NCBI GenBank assembly: GCA_965222755.1
Contig: CBDCUK010000001.1
Span: 124,001-188,000, forward strand
Reading direction: 5' to 3'
Source of the DNA: JABABV01 sp965222755
Lineage (GTDB): Bacteria > Bacillota_I > Bacilli_A > Mycoplasmatales > JABABV01
Length of the DNA: 64,000 nt
The translations under genes were made by a program, and so were the position numbers. Every line of letters starts with the position of its first letter. Position 1 is the first letter of the stretch. The notes beneath the pieces are model-generated. The model was not told where the DNA came from, did not search any database, and saw nothing but the letters and a program-made list of their open reading frames with translations. This document shows, piece by piece, positions 44,411-53,227 of the stretch.

Positions 44411-45646
44411 TTAATTACCTCTTCTTAAAAATGAAGGTAAGTCGTCATCTTCTTCATCTAAATTATTTTCAGAAGCAACTTTTTTAGCAGTTTCTAAATC
44501 TTTAGTTTCCGGATGTGGATTTGGATTTGCAGATATAACTTCAGCAGCTTCAGCTGCTTTTTGAGCTGTGTTAGATAATTTTCCTGTTGCATATAAATGA
44601 ATTTCTTCAGGTGTCATAAATGCTAATTCTTTTTCAATATTACGTTTTGGAGCAACTTCTTTTTCTTGGTCTAAACCAGTAGCGATTACCGAAACATAAA
44701 TTTCATCGCCTAATTGTTCATTAATTGAAATTCCAAAAATTGTATGCAGTTCATTACCAGCAACTTTTTTAATTGCATCAACTGCTTTAGAAGCATCTAA
44801 TAAAGAAATACTTTGACCTCCAGTAACATTAATAATTGCGTGTTTTGCACCTTTAATTGAAGCTTCTAAGATTGGTGAAGTAATTGCTTGTAATGCTGCT
44901 TTAACAGCTTTATCATCGCCACTAGATTTACCAATTCCGATTAAAGCTTTTCCTTTATTAGCTGTCACTGTGCGAACATCAGCAAAATCAAGATTAATAT
45001 ATGCAGGAATTGCAATTAAATCAGTAATTGTGCGGACTCCTTGACGTAAAATAGCATCAGCATACTGGAAAGAATCTTTTAAAGGAATGTTTCCGAATTC
45101 TTCTAGTAATTTATCGTTTGAAACAATAATCAATGAATCAACAGCTTTTCTCATATCTGCTAAACCCATGTTAGCGTTTTTAGTTCTGATACCACCTTCA
45201 AATTTAAAAGGCGTTGTTACGATTCCGATTGTTAATGCTCCTAATTCACGAGCGATTTTAGCTACAATAGGTGCAGCCCCTGTTCCAGTTCCGCCTCCCA
45301 TTCCCGCAGCAACAAAAACTAAATCAGTATCTTTTAATAATTCTTTTAATTCTTTTTCGGCTTCAACAGCTGATTGTTTTCCTAACTCAGGATCGGCTCC
45401 AGCCCCCAATCCTTTTGTTAATTTTTCGCCTAGAACTAAACGGACGCTGGCTTTTGAAGTTTTCAATACTTGTTTATCAGTATTGGCAACAATAAATTCA
45501 ACTCCTTCAATTCCTTCCTCAACCATACGATTAACGGCGTTGTTTCCTGCGCCTCCAACTCCAATAACTTTAATTCGAGCTACACCAGTAGCAACATTAT
45601 TTAATGTATTGTCTTTTTCAGATGATATCGTAATATCTTCAAACAT
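44411..45646 (-). CDS. ftsZ: Cell division protein FtsZ
   Basis: 411 residues. Tubulin-like GTPase with IKVIGVGGAGNNAVNRM, the signature GGGTGTGAAP, and the T7 loop NLDFADVRT. A linker rich in Ala and Glu precedes the conserved C-terminal peptide DDDLPSFLRR, which binds SepF and FtsA. It polymerises into the division ring. No TGA is used inside. AGGAGG-type site upstream, and ftsA is directly before it. Confidence 0.98.
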   Translation of the reverse strand: MFEDITISSEKDNTLNNVATGVARIKVIGVGGAGNNAVNRMVEEGIEGVEFIVANTDKQVLKTSKASVRLVLGEKLTKGLGAGADPELGKQSAVEAEKELKELLKDTDLVFVAAGMGGGTGTGAAPIVAKIARELGALTIGIVTTPFKFEGGIRTKNANMGLADMRKAVDSLIIVSNDKLLEEFGNIPLKDSFQYADAILRQGVRTITDLIAIPAYINLDFADVRTVTANKGKALIGIGKSSGDDKAVKAALQAITSPILEASIKGAKHAIINVTGGQSISLLDASKAVDAIKKVAGNELHTIFGISINEQLGDEIYVSVIATGLDQEKEVAPKRNIEKELAFMTPEEIHLYATGKLSNTAQKAAEAAEVISANPNPHPETKDLETAKKVASENNLDEEDDDLPSFLRRGN

Positions 45647-45677
45647 AATTTATCCTCCATTTTTATTTTTTATTTTT

Positions 45678-46910
45678 TTATACAGAATTTAACTGTTCGA
45701 TGATTTCTTTTAATTTATTTTCATTGTGATTGATTTTTTTAGCTAAGCGTATATTAATGAAATTTTTATTATTATAATAATAAACATTACCTAAAATCGC
45801 GCTAAAATCATTTTTAGTAACACCAATAATTTTTGATTCATATAATCTAATATTTAAATCAGGAAAATGATAATTAATAAATTTTTCAAAATTTTGAATT
45901 TTTATTAAAGAACCACTAAAAATAAACAAAGTTTCTTTAATATTAGTTCAATTTTTAGAACGATTAATTAATTTAGTAATAATTTCTAGAACTCGAGCAT
46001 TGATAACTTTTGTTAAAAATTCTACTTTATAAATAACTTCCCGTTTTAAACCTGGAAAGTAACGAGTATAAATTACTTTATCGTTTAATGATTCTTGAAA
46101 ATTAATACTTAAAAACCCATAAAGATTAAAAATTGCTTTCGCTTGTCGAAAACCACAATTTAAAAAATAATTAATATCTTTGATAATTTGATCACTACCA
46201 ACTTTAATCGTTTCTTGACCGCGAATAATTTCGTGGTAATTAATTGCGACTTTACTATAAATAGTTCCGACATTGCACAAGATTACATGTTTTTTTAATT
46301 CTTCAATTGCGCTTTGTTCATAAGCTAATCCAACTGATTCTGACATAATTGATTTAATATTTAAATCCATTGCATGAAATAAAACTTTGATATCATTAAT
46401 AAAACCTTTATTTAATAAATAACAAAGTGCTTTAATTTTGATTAACTTATTGATTTTTGTATTAATTGGGGCATAAAAAGTAGCAAACGTTTTATCGACT
46501 TCAAACCTCAAAGGAATCATATTGATGATTGAAGATTGATCAGAATTATTTAAAACTTTCATTCTTTCTAATAGAATTTTATTATCTTGATGACTAAACT
46601 TATCAGTTGTATAATGATAAGTTTTTTCAATCATCAATAACTTAAAACCTAAATCACAAACTACGACTAAAACATTTTGGAATTTAGTTCTTAATTGGTT
46701 TTCAAGATTATCAATAGTTTTCTGTAATCATTCTTTAACATTTTTTAAATTAATGATCTTTTTTTGATGACTATCAATAATATTGTCGTGATAAACATTT
46801 TTATACAAAACTATAATTTTGGTTTCGTGTCCAATGTCTTTGTTGATGACTAATATTTTTATTGAGGAAATATTAATCTCCACAATTAATTCTAAAAAAC
46901 GGGGTTCCAA
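45678..46910 (-). CDS. ftsA: FtsA-like division protein with altered nucleotide motifs
   Basis: 410 residues, joined through TGA codons at 46728 and 45948. Position between rsmH and ftsZ and general length identify FtsA. The actin-fold motifs are weak: phosphate 1 reads VEINISSIKILVI (Asp changed to Glu), phosphate 2 reads LCNVGTIYSKVAI (Asp changed to Asn), and the adenosine loop GGGA reads FSGSLIKIQNF. The C-terminus ends KEIIEQLNSV without an obvious amphipathic membrane helix. ATP binding is thus doubtful and SepF may be the main FtsZ tether. Start is TTG at 46910 with GAGGTGAT. Confidence 0.82.
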
Positions 46911-46939
46911 AAATAGATCACCTCATTAATTTATTAAAA

Positions 46940-47863
46940 TTATCGTTTTTCAATAATTCTTAGTTTCGCACTTCGAGATCTTAAATTCTGTTCAACTTCA
47001 GAATTAAGAACTTTTTTTGCAGAAATTGTTATAAATGGAGCTGAATCGTCAAATTTAATTGGTAAATTTGGTGGTAATTTTGATTTTGTTAAAGAATTAA
47101 AAATTTTTTTAACAATTCGATCTTCACCAGAGTGAAAACTAATTACACAAATTCGCCCTCCAGAATTAAGCATTTCACTAGCGCTCATAATAGAAGCGTT
47201 GATTGCATTCAATTCATCATTGACAGCAATTCTAATCGCTTGAAAGCTTTTTCGTGCTGGATGCTTCTTACGTGCTAATTTAGCAGGGTAAACAGATTTT
47301 ATAATATCAACCAACTCAATTGTTGAAGTAATTGGTTTTAAGGCTCGGGCACTAATAATAGCGCGAGCGATTTTTGGAGCGATTTTTTCATCACCATATC
47401 GAAATAAGATATTTCTAATTTCTTCATAAGAATGAAAATTAATAATATCTGCTGCAGTTTTAACTTGGTCTTGGTCCATTCTCATATCTAGGGGACCATC
47501 ATTGTGAAAACTAAACCCGCGTTGCGCATTATCTAATTGCGGTGAACTAACACCTAAATCATAAATAATACCATCGATTTTATTGATATTTAATTCCAAT
47601 AACTCACTTTTAAGATCAGCAAAATCACTTTTAACAATTTGAAATTGATTGCTAATCGAAGCTAATATCTTTTCAGAATATTTAATCGCAGTCATGTCTT
47701 TATCAAAAGAAATTAATTTTCCAGTTTTTAATTTTTGTAAAATTAATTTTGAATGACCGGCTCTTCCTAAAGTGGCATCAACATAAATTCCGTCATCTTT
47801 AATGTTGAGCGCATCGACTAATTGATTTAGCATCACGCTAATATGTTGATGTTTAGAATCCAT
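46940..47863 (-). CDS. rsmH: 16S rRNA m4C1402 methyltransferase RsmH (MraW)
   Basis: 307 residues. HISVMLNQLVDAL start, the SAM-binding DATLGRAGHSKLIL, the GIIYDLGVSSPQLD motif, RGFSFHNDGPLDMRMD, and ARKSFQAIRIAVNDEL with SFHSGEDRIVK near the end. It methylates C1402 in the 16S P site. I set the start at ATG 47863 since GGAGGAAAAA stands just before it. First gene of the division operon; mraZ, usually upstream, is absent. Confidence 0.96.
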   Translation of the reverse strand: MDSKHQHISVMLNQLVDALNIKDDGIYVDATLGRAGHSKLILQKLKTGKLISFDKDMTAIKYSEKILASISNQFQIVKSDFADLKSELLELNINKIDGIIYDLGVSSPQLDNAQRGFSFHNDGPLDMRMDQDQVKTAADIINFHSYEEIRNILFRYGDEKIAPKIARAIISARALKPITSTIELVDIIKSVYPAKLARKKHPARKSFQAIRIAVNDELNAINASIMSASEMLNSGGRICVISFHSGEDRIVKKIFNSLTKSKLPPNLPIKFDDSAPFITISAKKVLNSEVEQNLRSRSAKLRIIEKR

Positions 47864-47976
47864 TTTTTCCTCCAATAAATTTGTTTTTGTAACTATTAAT
47901 ATTTATTTTTCAGATAACTAGTTTTAGAAATTAAATTTATTTAATAAACTAAATTATTAATGATAAATTTAATTTT

Positions 47977-48037
47977 ACTAATAAACTACTAATTTGATTA
48001 TATTAAATATTTAATATTATATTAGTAGTTTATTAGT
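47977..48037 (-). repeat. 17-bp inverted repeat in the division operon leader
   Basis: ACTAATAAACTACTAAT at 47977-47993 and its exact reverse complement at 48021-48037 enclose 27 bases that hold a smaller palindrome (ATATTAAATATTTAATAT). In the minus transcript it forms a long hairpin about 30 bases after the likely start. No T tract follows, so simple termination is unlikely. Confidence 0.8.
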
Positions 48038-48073
48038 ATCATAACATTCTATGTTTTCTACTTATCTATACTT

Positions 48074-48103
48074 ATTATATATTATTTCTTTTAAGATAGT
48101 CAA
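48074..48103 (-). promoter_or_regulatory. Promoter of the rsmH-ftsA-ftsZ-sepF operon
   Basis: On minus, TTGACT (48098-48103) and TATAAT (48074-48079) are 18 bases apart. Transcription should start near 48067, giving a leader of about 205 bases. Confidence 0.78.
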
Positions 48104-48189
48104 TATCGTGAAATGACTTAATTTGTAGTTGTTTTTCGGAATTTAAGAAAATTATTTAATTGTCGGTATTTTAGTAAAAAATTAGCATT

Positions 48190-48231
48190 AAAAAAATAGA
48201 AAATTCTAAAAATTAGTTTTTCTATTTTTTT
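48190..48231 (-). terminator. rpmF terminator
   Basis: AAAAAAATAGAAAA pairs with TTTTCTATTTTTTT around a 14-base AT loop, 30 bases after the rpmF stop on minus. Confidence 0.8.
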
Positions 48232-48262
48232 TAAAGTTTTATATCATTATTTACAAAAGTTA

Positions 48263-48445
48263 TTAATCGTTTTTAGTTGAAACAACTTTTTTACCTTTAT
48301 AAAAACCACAGTGCTCACAAACGCGATGTTGTTGAATGTTTTGACCACAATTAGTACATGCGATTAAATCAGCTACTGATAATGCTTGGTGAGAACGACG
48401 TTTACGTTTAATCATCTTCGACGTTCTTCTAAATGGTACTGCCAT
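48263..48445 (-). CDS. rpmF: 50S ribosomal protein L32
   Basis: 60 residues. MAVPFRRTSKMIKRKRRSH start and a four-cysteine zinc ribbon (CTNCG and CEHCG) are typical. AGGGGG precedes the ATG at 48445. It has its own strong promoter within the end of the thiT gene and its own terminator. Confidence 0.97.
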   Translation of the reverse strand: MAVPFRRTSKMIKRKRRSHQALSVADLIACTNCGQNIQQHRVCEHCGFYKGKKVVSTKND

Positions 48446-48507
48446 ATTATTAACCCCCTACAGATTGTTAGAATTGTATTTTTATAAATTATATAAAATG
48501 CATAAGA

Positions 48508-48536
48508 ATTATATAATTATTCAAGGGCTTTGTCAA
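48508..48536 (-). promoter_or_regulatory. Consensus rpmF promoter overlapping the thiT stop codon
   Basis: On minus, TTGACA (48531-48536) and TATAAT (48508-48513) with a 17-base spacer match the full sigma-70 consensus. The thiT stop codon at 48517-48519 lies inside the spacer. Confidence 0.88.
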
Positions 48537-49176
48537 GATTGTTTTTACGAAAACTTAAAAGTTTACGATTGTTTTTTGGTAATGGTTTAATAAAAAATAA
48601 ATTATTTTCAAAAGCAATTAAAAATAATGGTGTTAGCGTTATCAAAGTTACAAAGAATGTTGCTAATAAATAAGGATAATTAGTAACCAAACAATAAACT
48701 ACTAATTCTAGTCCTGTTTGACCATTAGTTCAAGCAACCATTCCTGAAATAGTTTCATTAGCTAGAGCCAATATAAAGCTTGTACTCACGACTAATACAA
48801 TAATGCTAGTATTAATTTTTTTATTTTCTTTAAACTTAAAGACTAATAATCATAAACCACCTAATGCTAAAGAAATATATTGTGTATAGTAATCTAATAA
48901 TAATCCAAGTACTGGATGAGATGGTGATAATAAATATCCGGCACCTTCAAAAGCGTGTACAATACCCATTACAAATCCTAACAATATCCCAGTTAAAACA
49001 CCACGTCTAATAGTCATAAAAATAATTACTGGCATCCCTAAATTAAGAACTCCCCCACTAGTACCAACTGGGATCAGTGCTCCAATATATAATAAAATTG
49101 TCATCAATGCAATTGCAATTCCGATTTCGCTAATAAACTGTAATCGATTTCTTTCATAATTAATATCTGAATTCAT
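48517..49176 (-). CDS. thiT: Thiamine ECF transporter S component ThiT
   Basis: 219 residues with six membrane helices. The ThiT features are VPVGTSGGVLNLGMPVI, RRGVLTGILLGFVMG and SHPVLGLLLDY, the His-Pro and Leu-Asp-Tyr segment lining the thiamine pocket. It binds thiamine and works with a shared energy-coupling module (EcfT and two ATPases) encoded elsewhere. Directly controlled by the TPP riboswitch 140 bases upstream. The C-terminal 20 residues are a charged tail. TGA Trp codons occur. Confidence 0.9.
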
Positions 49177-49240
49177 GTTTTAAAAACCTTTCGTTTTTTT
49201 TTAATAAGAATATTTTGTTGTTAAAGTCTTTAAAACAATT

Positions 49241-49273
49241 AAAAAAGTAAAGAATTTTTGAAACTCTTTACTT
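49241..49273 (-). terminator. Riboswitch-linked terminator
   Basis: AGTAAAGA pairs with TCTTTACT, followed on minus by a T tract. It lies between the TPP aptamer and thiT, so TPP binding probably favours this terminator and shuts off thiT. Confidence 0.8.
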
Positions 49274-49316
49274 TGTAGAAGTTATATTTTATATGCAAAC
49301 GCATAATTAAATAAAA

Positions 49317-49398
49317 TAAAAACCACTTCTTACGCTAGAATTATCTAGATCAAGTTTTGAGGGTATTTCTCAGCCAAAATGGCACCCCTGAGTTTTAA
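49317..49398 (-). promoter_or_regulatory. TPP (THI-box) riboswitch
   Basis: The minus strand carries the conserved elements in order: CAGGGGTGCC, GGCTGAGA (49368-49375), ATACCC, then TTGATCTAGATAAT and CTAGCGTA, which form the pyrophosphate and pyrimidine-sensing helices. The full aptamer is present, only with weak base pairs in the P4/P5 arm. It controls thiT by transcription termination. Confidence 0.93.
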
Positions 49399-49408
49399 AG
49401 ATATCACA

Positions 49409-49437
49409 ATTATACTATTATTATCAAAATTTGTCTA
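49409..49437 (-). promoter_or_regulatory. Promoter of the riboswitch-thiT transcript
   Basis: On minus, TAGACA (49432-49437) and TATAAT (49409-49414) are 17 bases apart. The start would fall just before the THI-box, so thiT has a separate transcript from the upstream tenA operon. Confidence 0.72.
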
Positions 49438-49452
49438 TCAATTTATTTATTT

Positions 49453-50118
49453 TTAAGATTTAAAATGTGAGTGTTCAAAACACTGATTAAAAAAGGCAAT
49501 TTCTAAACGACAAACATCCCCAAAAATTTTGTTAAGATCTTTTAATTTAGATAATTTAATTTCACGAGAATATTCGTTAATAAAATCAATATAAGTTTTA
49601 CAAATCATTTCAAAATCTTGACCCGAGTATTCATCAATTCATGCTTTGTAAGGATGTCTATCATCAATATTGGGATAACGTTTTAACATTTTTTGTGCTA
49701 GTTTACCATACCCGATTGTGCAAGCTGCTAAAGCAACTAATAGATCAATAAATTCACCTTTAATAACTAAATTATTAAAATAATTAGTATAAGCATTAGT
49801 TATTAAACTAGGAACACTATCCTCAAGAAACCCTTTAGAAATATCATATTTTAACAAATCTTCATGCATTTTAGTTTCACCATAAATTACCCCTTTGCAG
49901 TTTTCAACAGCAAAGATCATTTCTTGATGAGTTCTTGATTTATATCCCAACGCTAAAAAAGCACGTCCATATTCTAATAAGTAAAAGTAATCTTGTAATA
50001 AATAATATTTAAATTCTTTATTACTTAATTGGGCAGCAAATAATTTTTCCACAAAACTATGATTTAAATATGCATTTCAAACTTTTTTGTTAAAGCTAAT
50101 TAATTTATTAAACAACAT
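49453..50118 (-). CDS. tenA: TenA-family thiaminase II / aminopyrimidine aminohydrolase
   Basis: 221 residues with the TenA helical fold. The substrate-binding Asp43 in LLQDYFYL, the Cys133 nucleophile in ALAACTIGYG and a C-terminal Glu in CFEH are all in place. TenA hydrolyses amino-HMP, formed by breakdown of thiamine, to HMP, feeding ThiD and ThiE. The ATG at 50118 follows TTGGAGG. It lies in the thiamine locus after a ThiT-like transporter gene. Confidence 0.9.
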
Positions 50119-50157
50119 TTAAAAACCTCCAATGCCTTATTTATCATTACTAATATT

Positions 50158-50718
50158 TTATCATTCTATTAAAGATTTTTGGCGAAAAACCACAATTAAT
50201 ATCACTAAGGTCAATGCTGATGTTGGAGCCACATAAATGATGTTATAAATTAAACTTGCTTGAAATCGTGATCCAATAGGGCCGCTAATAATAAAATAAT
50301 AAACGCCTGATACTGTCGAAACTGCAAATGATAAACTCATCCCAATAAGAACGCAAAAAATAATTTTTTTTAAATTAATATTTTGAGATTTCAAAGTTCA
50401 TCCAAGACAAGCAACAGTTAATGGAATAACTTCAAAACCAATAATATAATCGAGCAGAAACTGACCGAATCCAATTGGTGGAAAAATAAAAATTACCATT
50501 AGCACACTATTAAATAATACGATAATGCTAGCTTTGATAAAACCTCTTCGAAACGCATAAAAAAAGATAATAGAATAACCCATATTAATTGTTCCGCCAT
50601 TAGGCATACTAAAAATTAAACGGGAGATTATTTCTAATACTAGCGTTAAGGCAATCATAATACTAATTTCAGCAATTGCAATTGTATGATAGTTATATCG
50701 TGAGTTTTTATGATTCAT
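50158..50718 (-). CDS. Second ThiT-like S component (possible HMP or thiamine-precursor transporter)
   Basis: 186 residues, six membrane helices. It shares the ThiT design (SMPNGGTINMGYSIIFFYAFRRG, then FGQFLLDYIIG) but lacks the His-Pro before the LLDY motif. With thiD, thiE and tenA around it, uptake of a thiamine precursor such as HMP or its amino form is a good guess; the substrate cannot be read from the sequence. The ATG lies 11 bases inside the end of tmcAL, without a ribosome binding site, so it depends on coupled translation. Confidence 0.72.
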
Positions 50719-51748
50719 AATTATTAATAATTATAGCATGTAAATTACGTTTTATTTCAATATCTATTTTTTTATTAATTGCTAAAACATTGATTTTAAT
50801 AACTTTTTTTACAGCTTTATTTTTGATTAATAGAGATTTATTATCACATTGAATTTGATAATAAATACTCATTAAAGTTCTTTGAATTCGTGATCTAGTA
50901 TAACGGCGTGAAACACAGTTTTCAACTAATTCTTCATAATTAAGACTAACTTTTAATTGTTTGAAAATTAAATTTTCAATACCTTCACTAACTAAATGAT
51001 ATTGCTTAATCGTTTTCAAATCGCATTTTTTAAAAATTTTAATTAACTTTTTAAAAATGCGTGCGTTTTGATTTTTAATATTTTTAAATTTTTTTAATGG
51101 AGTAAACTGATTGGTACTTTCTCGCGCTAGCAACATTTTACGAATTAATGTTGCGCTGGCAAATTGATCTTGAGCATCATTACTATGAAACGGAATTGTT
51201 CGCTTAATAGCAACTGGTTCAATTTGATAATTTTCTTCAAAAATTGTTTTGATGTATTGAATCCCCAGCATATCATTAGCATCTTCAACGCTTTCGTTAA
51301 TAGCAATTTTTAAAGCTTCGTTATAAGATTTTGGATAGCTTAAACCACTTTTTAAAAATTGCTTAATGTTTTTATTAATTGCTGGTTTTTGATCAATTTG
51401 AGCACGAGCAATTTTTTTAAGTTTACAAATATTATTTGATTCACTTCCAAAAACAATATTGCTAACTCCAAGACGATGTAAAATTTCAACAGCATAAAAA
51501 GCAAATAAATGGGCTGCTTGAAGAACTTTAAAAAGTGGTAATTCAACAACAACATCAATCCCATATTTAATTCCAATGCGAGCACGTCGTTTTTTTGATG
51601 CAATTGCAAAGCTACCTCTTTGACAAACATCGCCACTCATTATTGCAACAATAATACTGTCAGGAAACATTTTTCTAGTTTCTTGAATATGATAAATATG
51701 TCCGTTATGAAACGGATTGTATTCAACAATAATACCAACTAATTTCAT
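50708..51748 (-). CDS. tmcAL: tRNA(Met) cytidine acetate ligase TmcAL
   Basis: 346 residues. The nucleotidyltransferase motif VEYNPFHNGHIYHI, then MSGDVCQRGSFA (family SGNFVQRGEP), VVELP and FGSE are the YlbM/TmcAL hallmarks. It activates acetate with ATP to acetylate the wobble C of elongator tRNA-Met. Shorter than Bacillus TmcAL (415) at the C-terminus. It sits inside the thiamine genes, starting ten bases after the thiE stop, an operon link with no obvious metabolic reason. Confidence 0.92.
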   Translation of the reverse strand: MKLVGIIVEYNPFHNGHIYHIQETRKMFPDSIIVAIMSGDVCQRGSFAIASKKRRARIGIKYGIDVVVELPLFKVLQAAHLFAFYAVEILHRLGVSNIVFGSESNNICKLKKIARAQIDQKPAINKNIKQFLKSGLSYPKSYNEALKIAINESVEDANDMLGIQYIKTIFEENYQIEPVAIKRTIPFHSNDAQDQFASATLIRKMLLARESTNQFTPLKKFKNIKNQNARIFKKLIKIFKKCDLKTIKQYHLVSEGIENLIFKQLKVSLNYEELVENCVSRRYTRSRIQRTLMSIYYQIQCDNKSLLIKNKAVKKVIKINVLAINKKIDIEIKRNLHAIIINNYES

Positions 51749-51757
51749 TGACTACTC

Positions 51758-52378
51758 CTAATTTAATAATAAAATATTTTTAATATAGTTAATATCGCGT
51801 TTCATATTTGAACTTCGTAAAATATAACTAACGAATGCAAAATTTTGATAATGATATTTATTTACTAATTGCGGGACTGTTTTAGCGTTCATGCCACCAA
51901 TTAATACAATTGGAATTTGACTATCGCTATTAGCTGCTAGAACGCTCGTTTTAACAATTATCGCATTTGGTTTCGTTTGACTAGGATAAATTGCACCTAA
52001 GCCAATATAATCAGCCCCAGCATTGATTGCTTTTTTAATCTGTAGTTCGGTTTGACAACTAATACCGATGAACCCAGCAAATTTTTGTTTAACTAATTGA
52101 ATGTCAATATCGTCTTGACCAATATGGAGTCCATCACTTTTAAGAGTAATTGCTACATTTAAGTTATCGTTAATTACAAAAGGAACATGATATTTTTGAC
52201 ATAATTGCTGAATTTTTTTGGCTTTTGCTAAAAAAACACTATCAATATCTGTTTTATTACGATATTGAACGATTGTAACACCATTTTTTAGTGCTAATTC
52301 TAATAATTTATTTAAATTTGGAACACTATCATCAGCTACTAAATAAATTCGATAATCAATACTCAAGTTATTTTTCAT
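51758..52378 (-). CDS. thiE: Thiamine-phosphate synthase
   Basis: 206 residues, a TIM barrel. The binding motifs are VQYRNK (QxRxK), VINDNLNVA, DGLHIGQDD, DYIGLGAIYPSQTK and IPIVLIGGM. It joins HMP-PP and thiazole phosphate to give thiamine phosphate. No thiazole kinase (thiM) or TMP kinase is in the window. The ATG at 52378 (MKNNLSIDYRIYLV) with AAGGAA overlaps the end of thiD by 11 bases. Confidence 0.95.
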   Translation of the reverse strand: MKNNLSIDYRIYLVADDSVPNLNKLLELALKNGVTIVQYRNKTDIDSVFLAKAKKIQQLCQKYHVPFVINDNLNVAITLKSDGLHIGQDDIDIQLVKQKFAGFIGISCQTELQIKKAINAGADYIGLGAIYPSQTKPNAIIVKTSVLAANSDSQIPIVLIGGMNAKTVPQLVNKYHYQNFAFVSYILRSSNMKRDINYIKNILLLN

Positions 52379-53198
52379 GCTTAATTTCCTTAAAGTTAAA
52401 AAAATGATTGATTGGATCTTTTCCACCACTACGATTTAATTTTTGACCATATTTAATACCATTGAAAACATAGTTTTTAGCTTTAATAACAGCGTTTTTA
52501 AAACTAATTCCTAATGCTAAATTAGCACAAATCGCACTACTAAAACTACAACCAGTTCCATGAGTACTCGTTGTTTTCAAAAAAGGTTTTTCTAAATAAA
52601 AAAAAGTTTTATTTAGAAAATCATAACAAACTTCTAAAGCAGTTTTTTCTAAATGACCACCTTTAACAATAACGCTACATTGTCCTAATTGCGAAATTTT
52701 TAAAGCAGCTTTTTCCATCGTTGATTGATTATTAACTACAAAATTACATATTTTGGCAGCTTCCAATAAATTTGGAGTAATAATATCAACTAAAGGAATT
52801 AAATTGTTAATAATATAAGGAACTAGCGATTCTTCCATTAACGCTACATTAGTTGAAGATATCATTACCGGATCATAAATAATTTTTAAAGGTCTTTCTT
52901 GGTTTTGAAGATATTGCTGCAAAACTTCAACAATCACTTTTGCTGCTGCCAAGTTACCAATCATCCCAATTTTAATATGAGTAATATAAAAATCATCTAA
53001 GACACTAGTGATTTGTGCTTTGATGATTTCTGGATCAAGATGTCTGATCAATGATACTGTTTGTGAATTTTGAGCTGTTACACTAGTAATACAAGATGTG
53101 CCATAAACTCCACAAGCTGCGAAAGTTTTTAGATCAGCCTGAATTCCAGCACCAGCACCAGAATCACTACCAGCAATAGTTAATACTTGTTTTAACAT
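52368..53198 (-). CDS. thiD: Hydroxymethylpyrimidine / phosphomethylpyrimidine kinase
   Basis: 276 residues, ribokinase fold. GSDSGAGAGIQADLKTF at the N-terminus, YDPVMIS, VIVKGGHL and the catalytic THGTGCSFSSA anion-hole motif with its neighbouring Asp/Cys region are present. It phosphorylates HMP twice to HMP-PP for ThiE. Starts 30 bases after the tenA-like gene upstream, with AAGGAA before the ATG. Confidence 0.95.
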   Translation of the reverse strand: MLKQVLTIAGSDSGAGAGIQADLKTFAACGVYGTSCITSVTAQNSQTVSLIRHLDPEIIKAQITSVLDDFYITHIKIGMIGNLAAAKVIVEVLQQYLQNQERPLKIIYDPVMISSTNVALMEESLVPYIINNLIPLVDIITPNLLEAAKICNFVVNNQSTMEKAALKISQLGQCSVIVKGGHLEKTALEVCYDFLNKTFFYLEKPFLKTTSTHGTGCSFSSAICANLALGISFKNAVIKAKNYVFNGIKYGQKLNRSGGKDPINHFFNFKEIKHEK

Positions 53199-53227
53199 TT
53201 AATCAATTCCTTAATAGTTATGTTATT

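Larger units (their letters stand above)
47864..48262 (-). promoter_or_regulatory. Division operon leader and upstream region, no gene
   Basis: This 399-base gap separates rpmF from rsmH. It holds the rpmF terminator (48190-48231), the promoter of the division operon (48074-48103) and, in the resulting leader, a 17-bp perfect inverted repeat. No mraZ remnant could be read on either strand. Confidence 0.7.

Noticed and set aside
45087..45692. Long plus-strand open frame (201 codons) opposite ftsZ
   Set aside because: It is fully antisense to a clear ftsZ, lacks a ribosome binding site and is Ser/Pro-rich, as expected for a mirror frame of a conserved gene.
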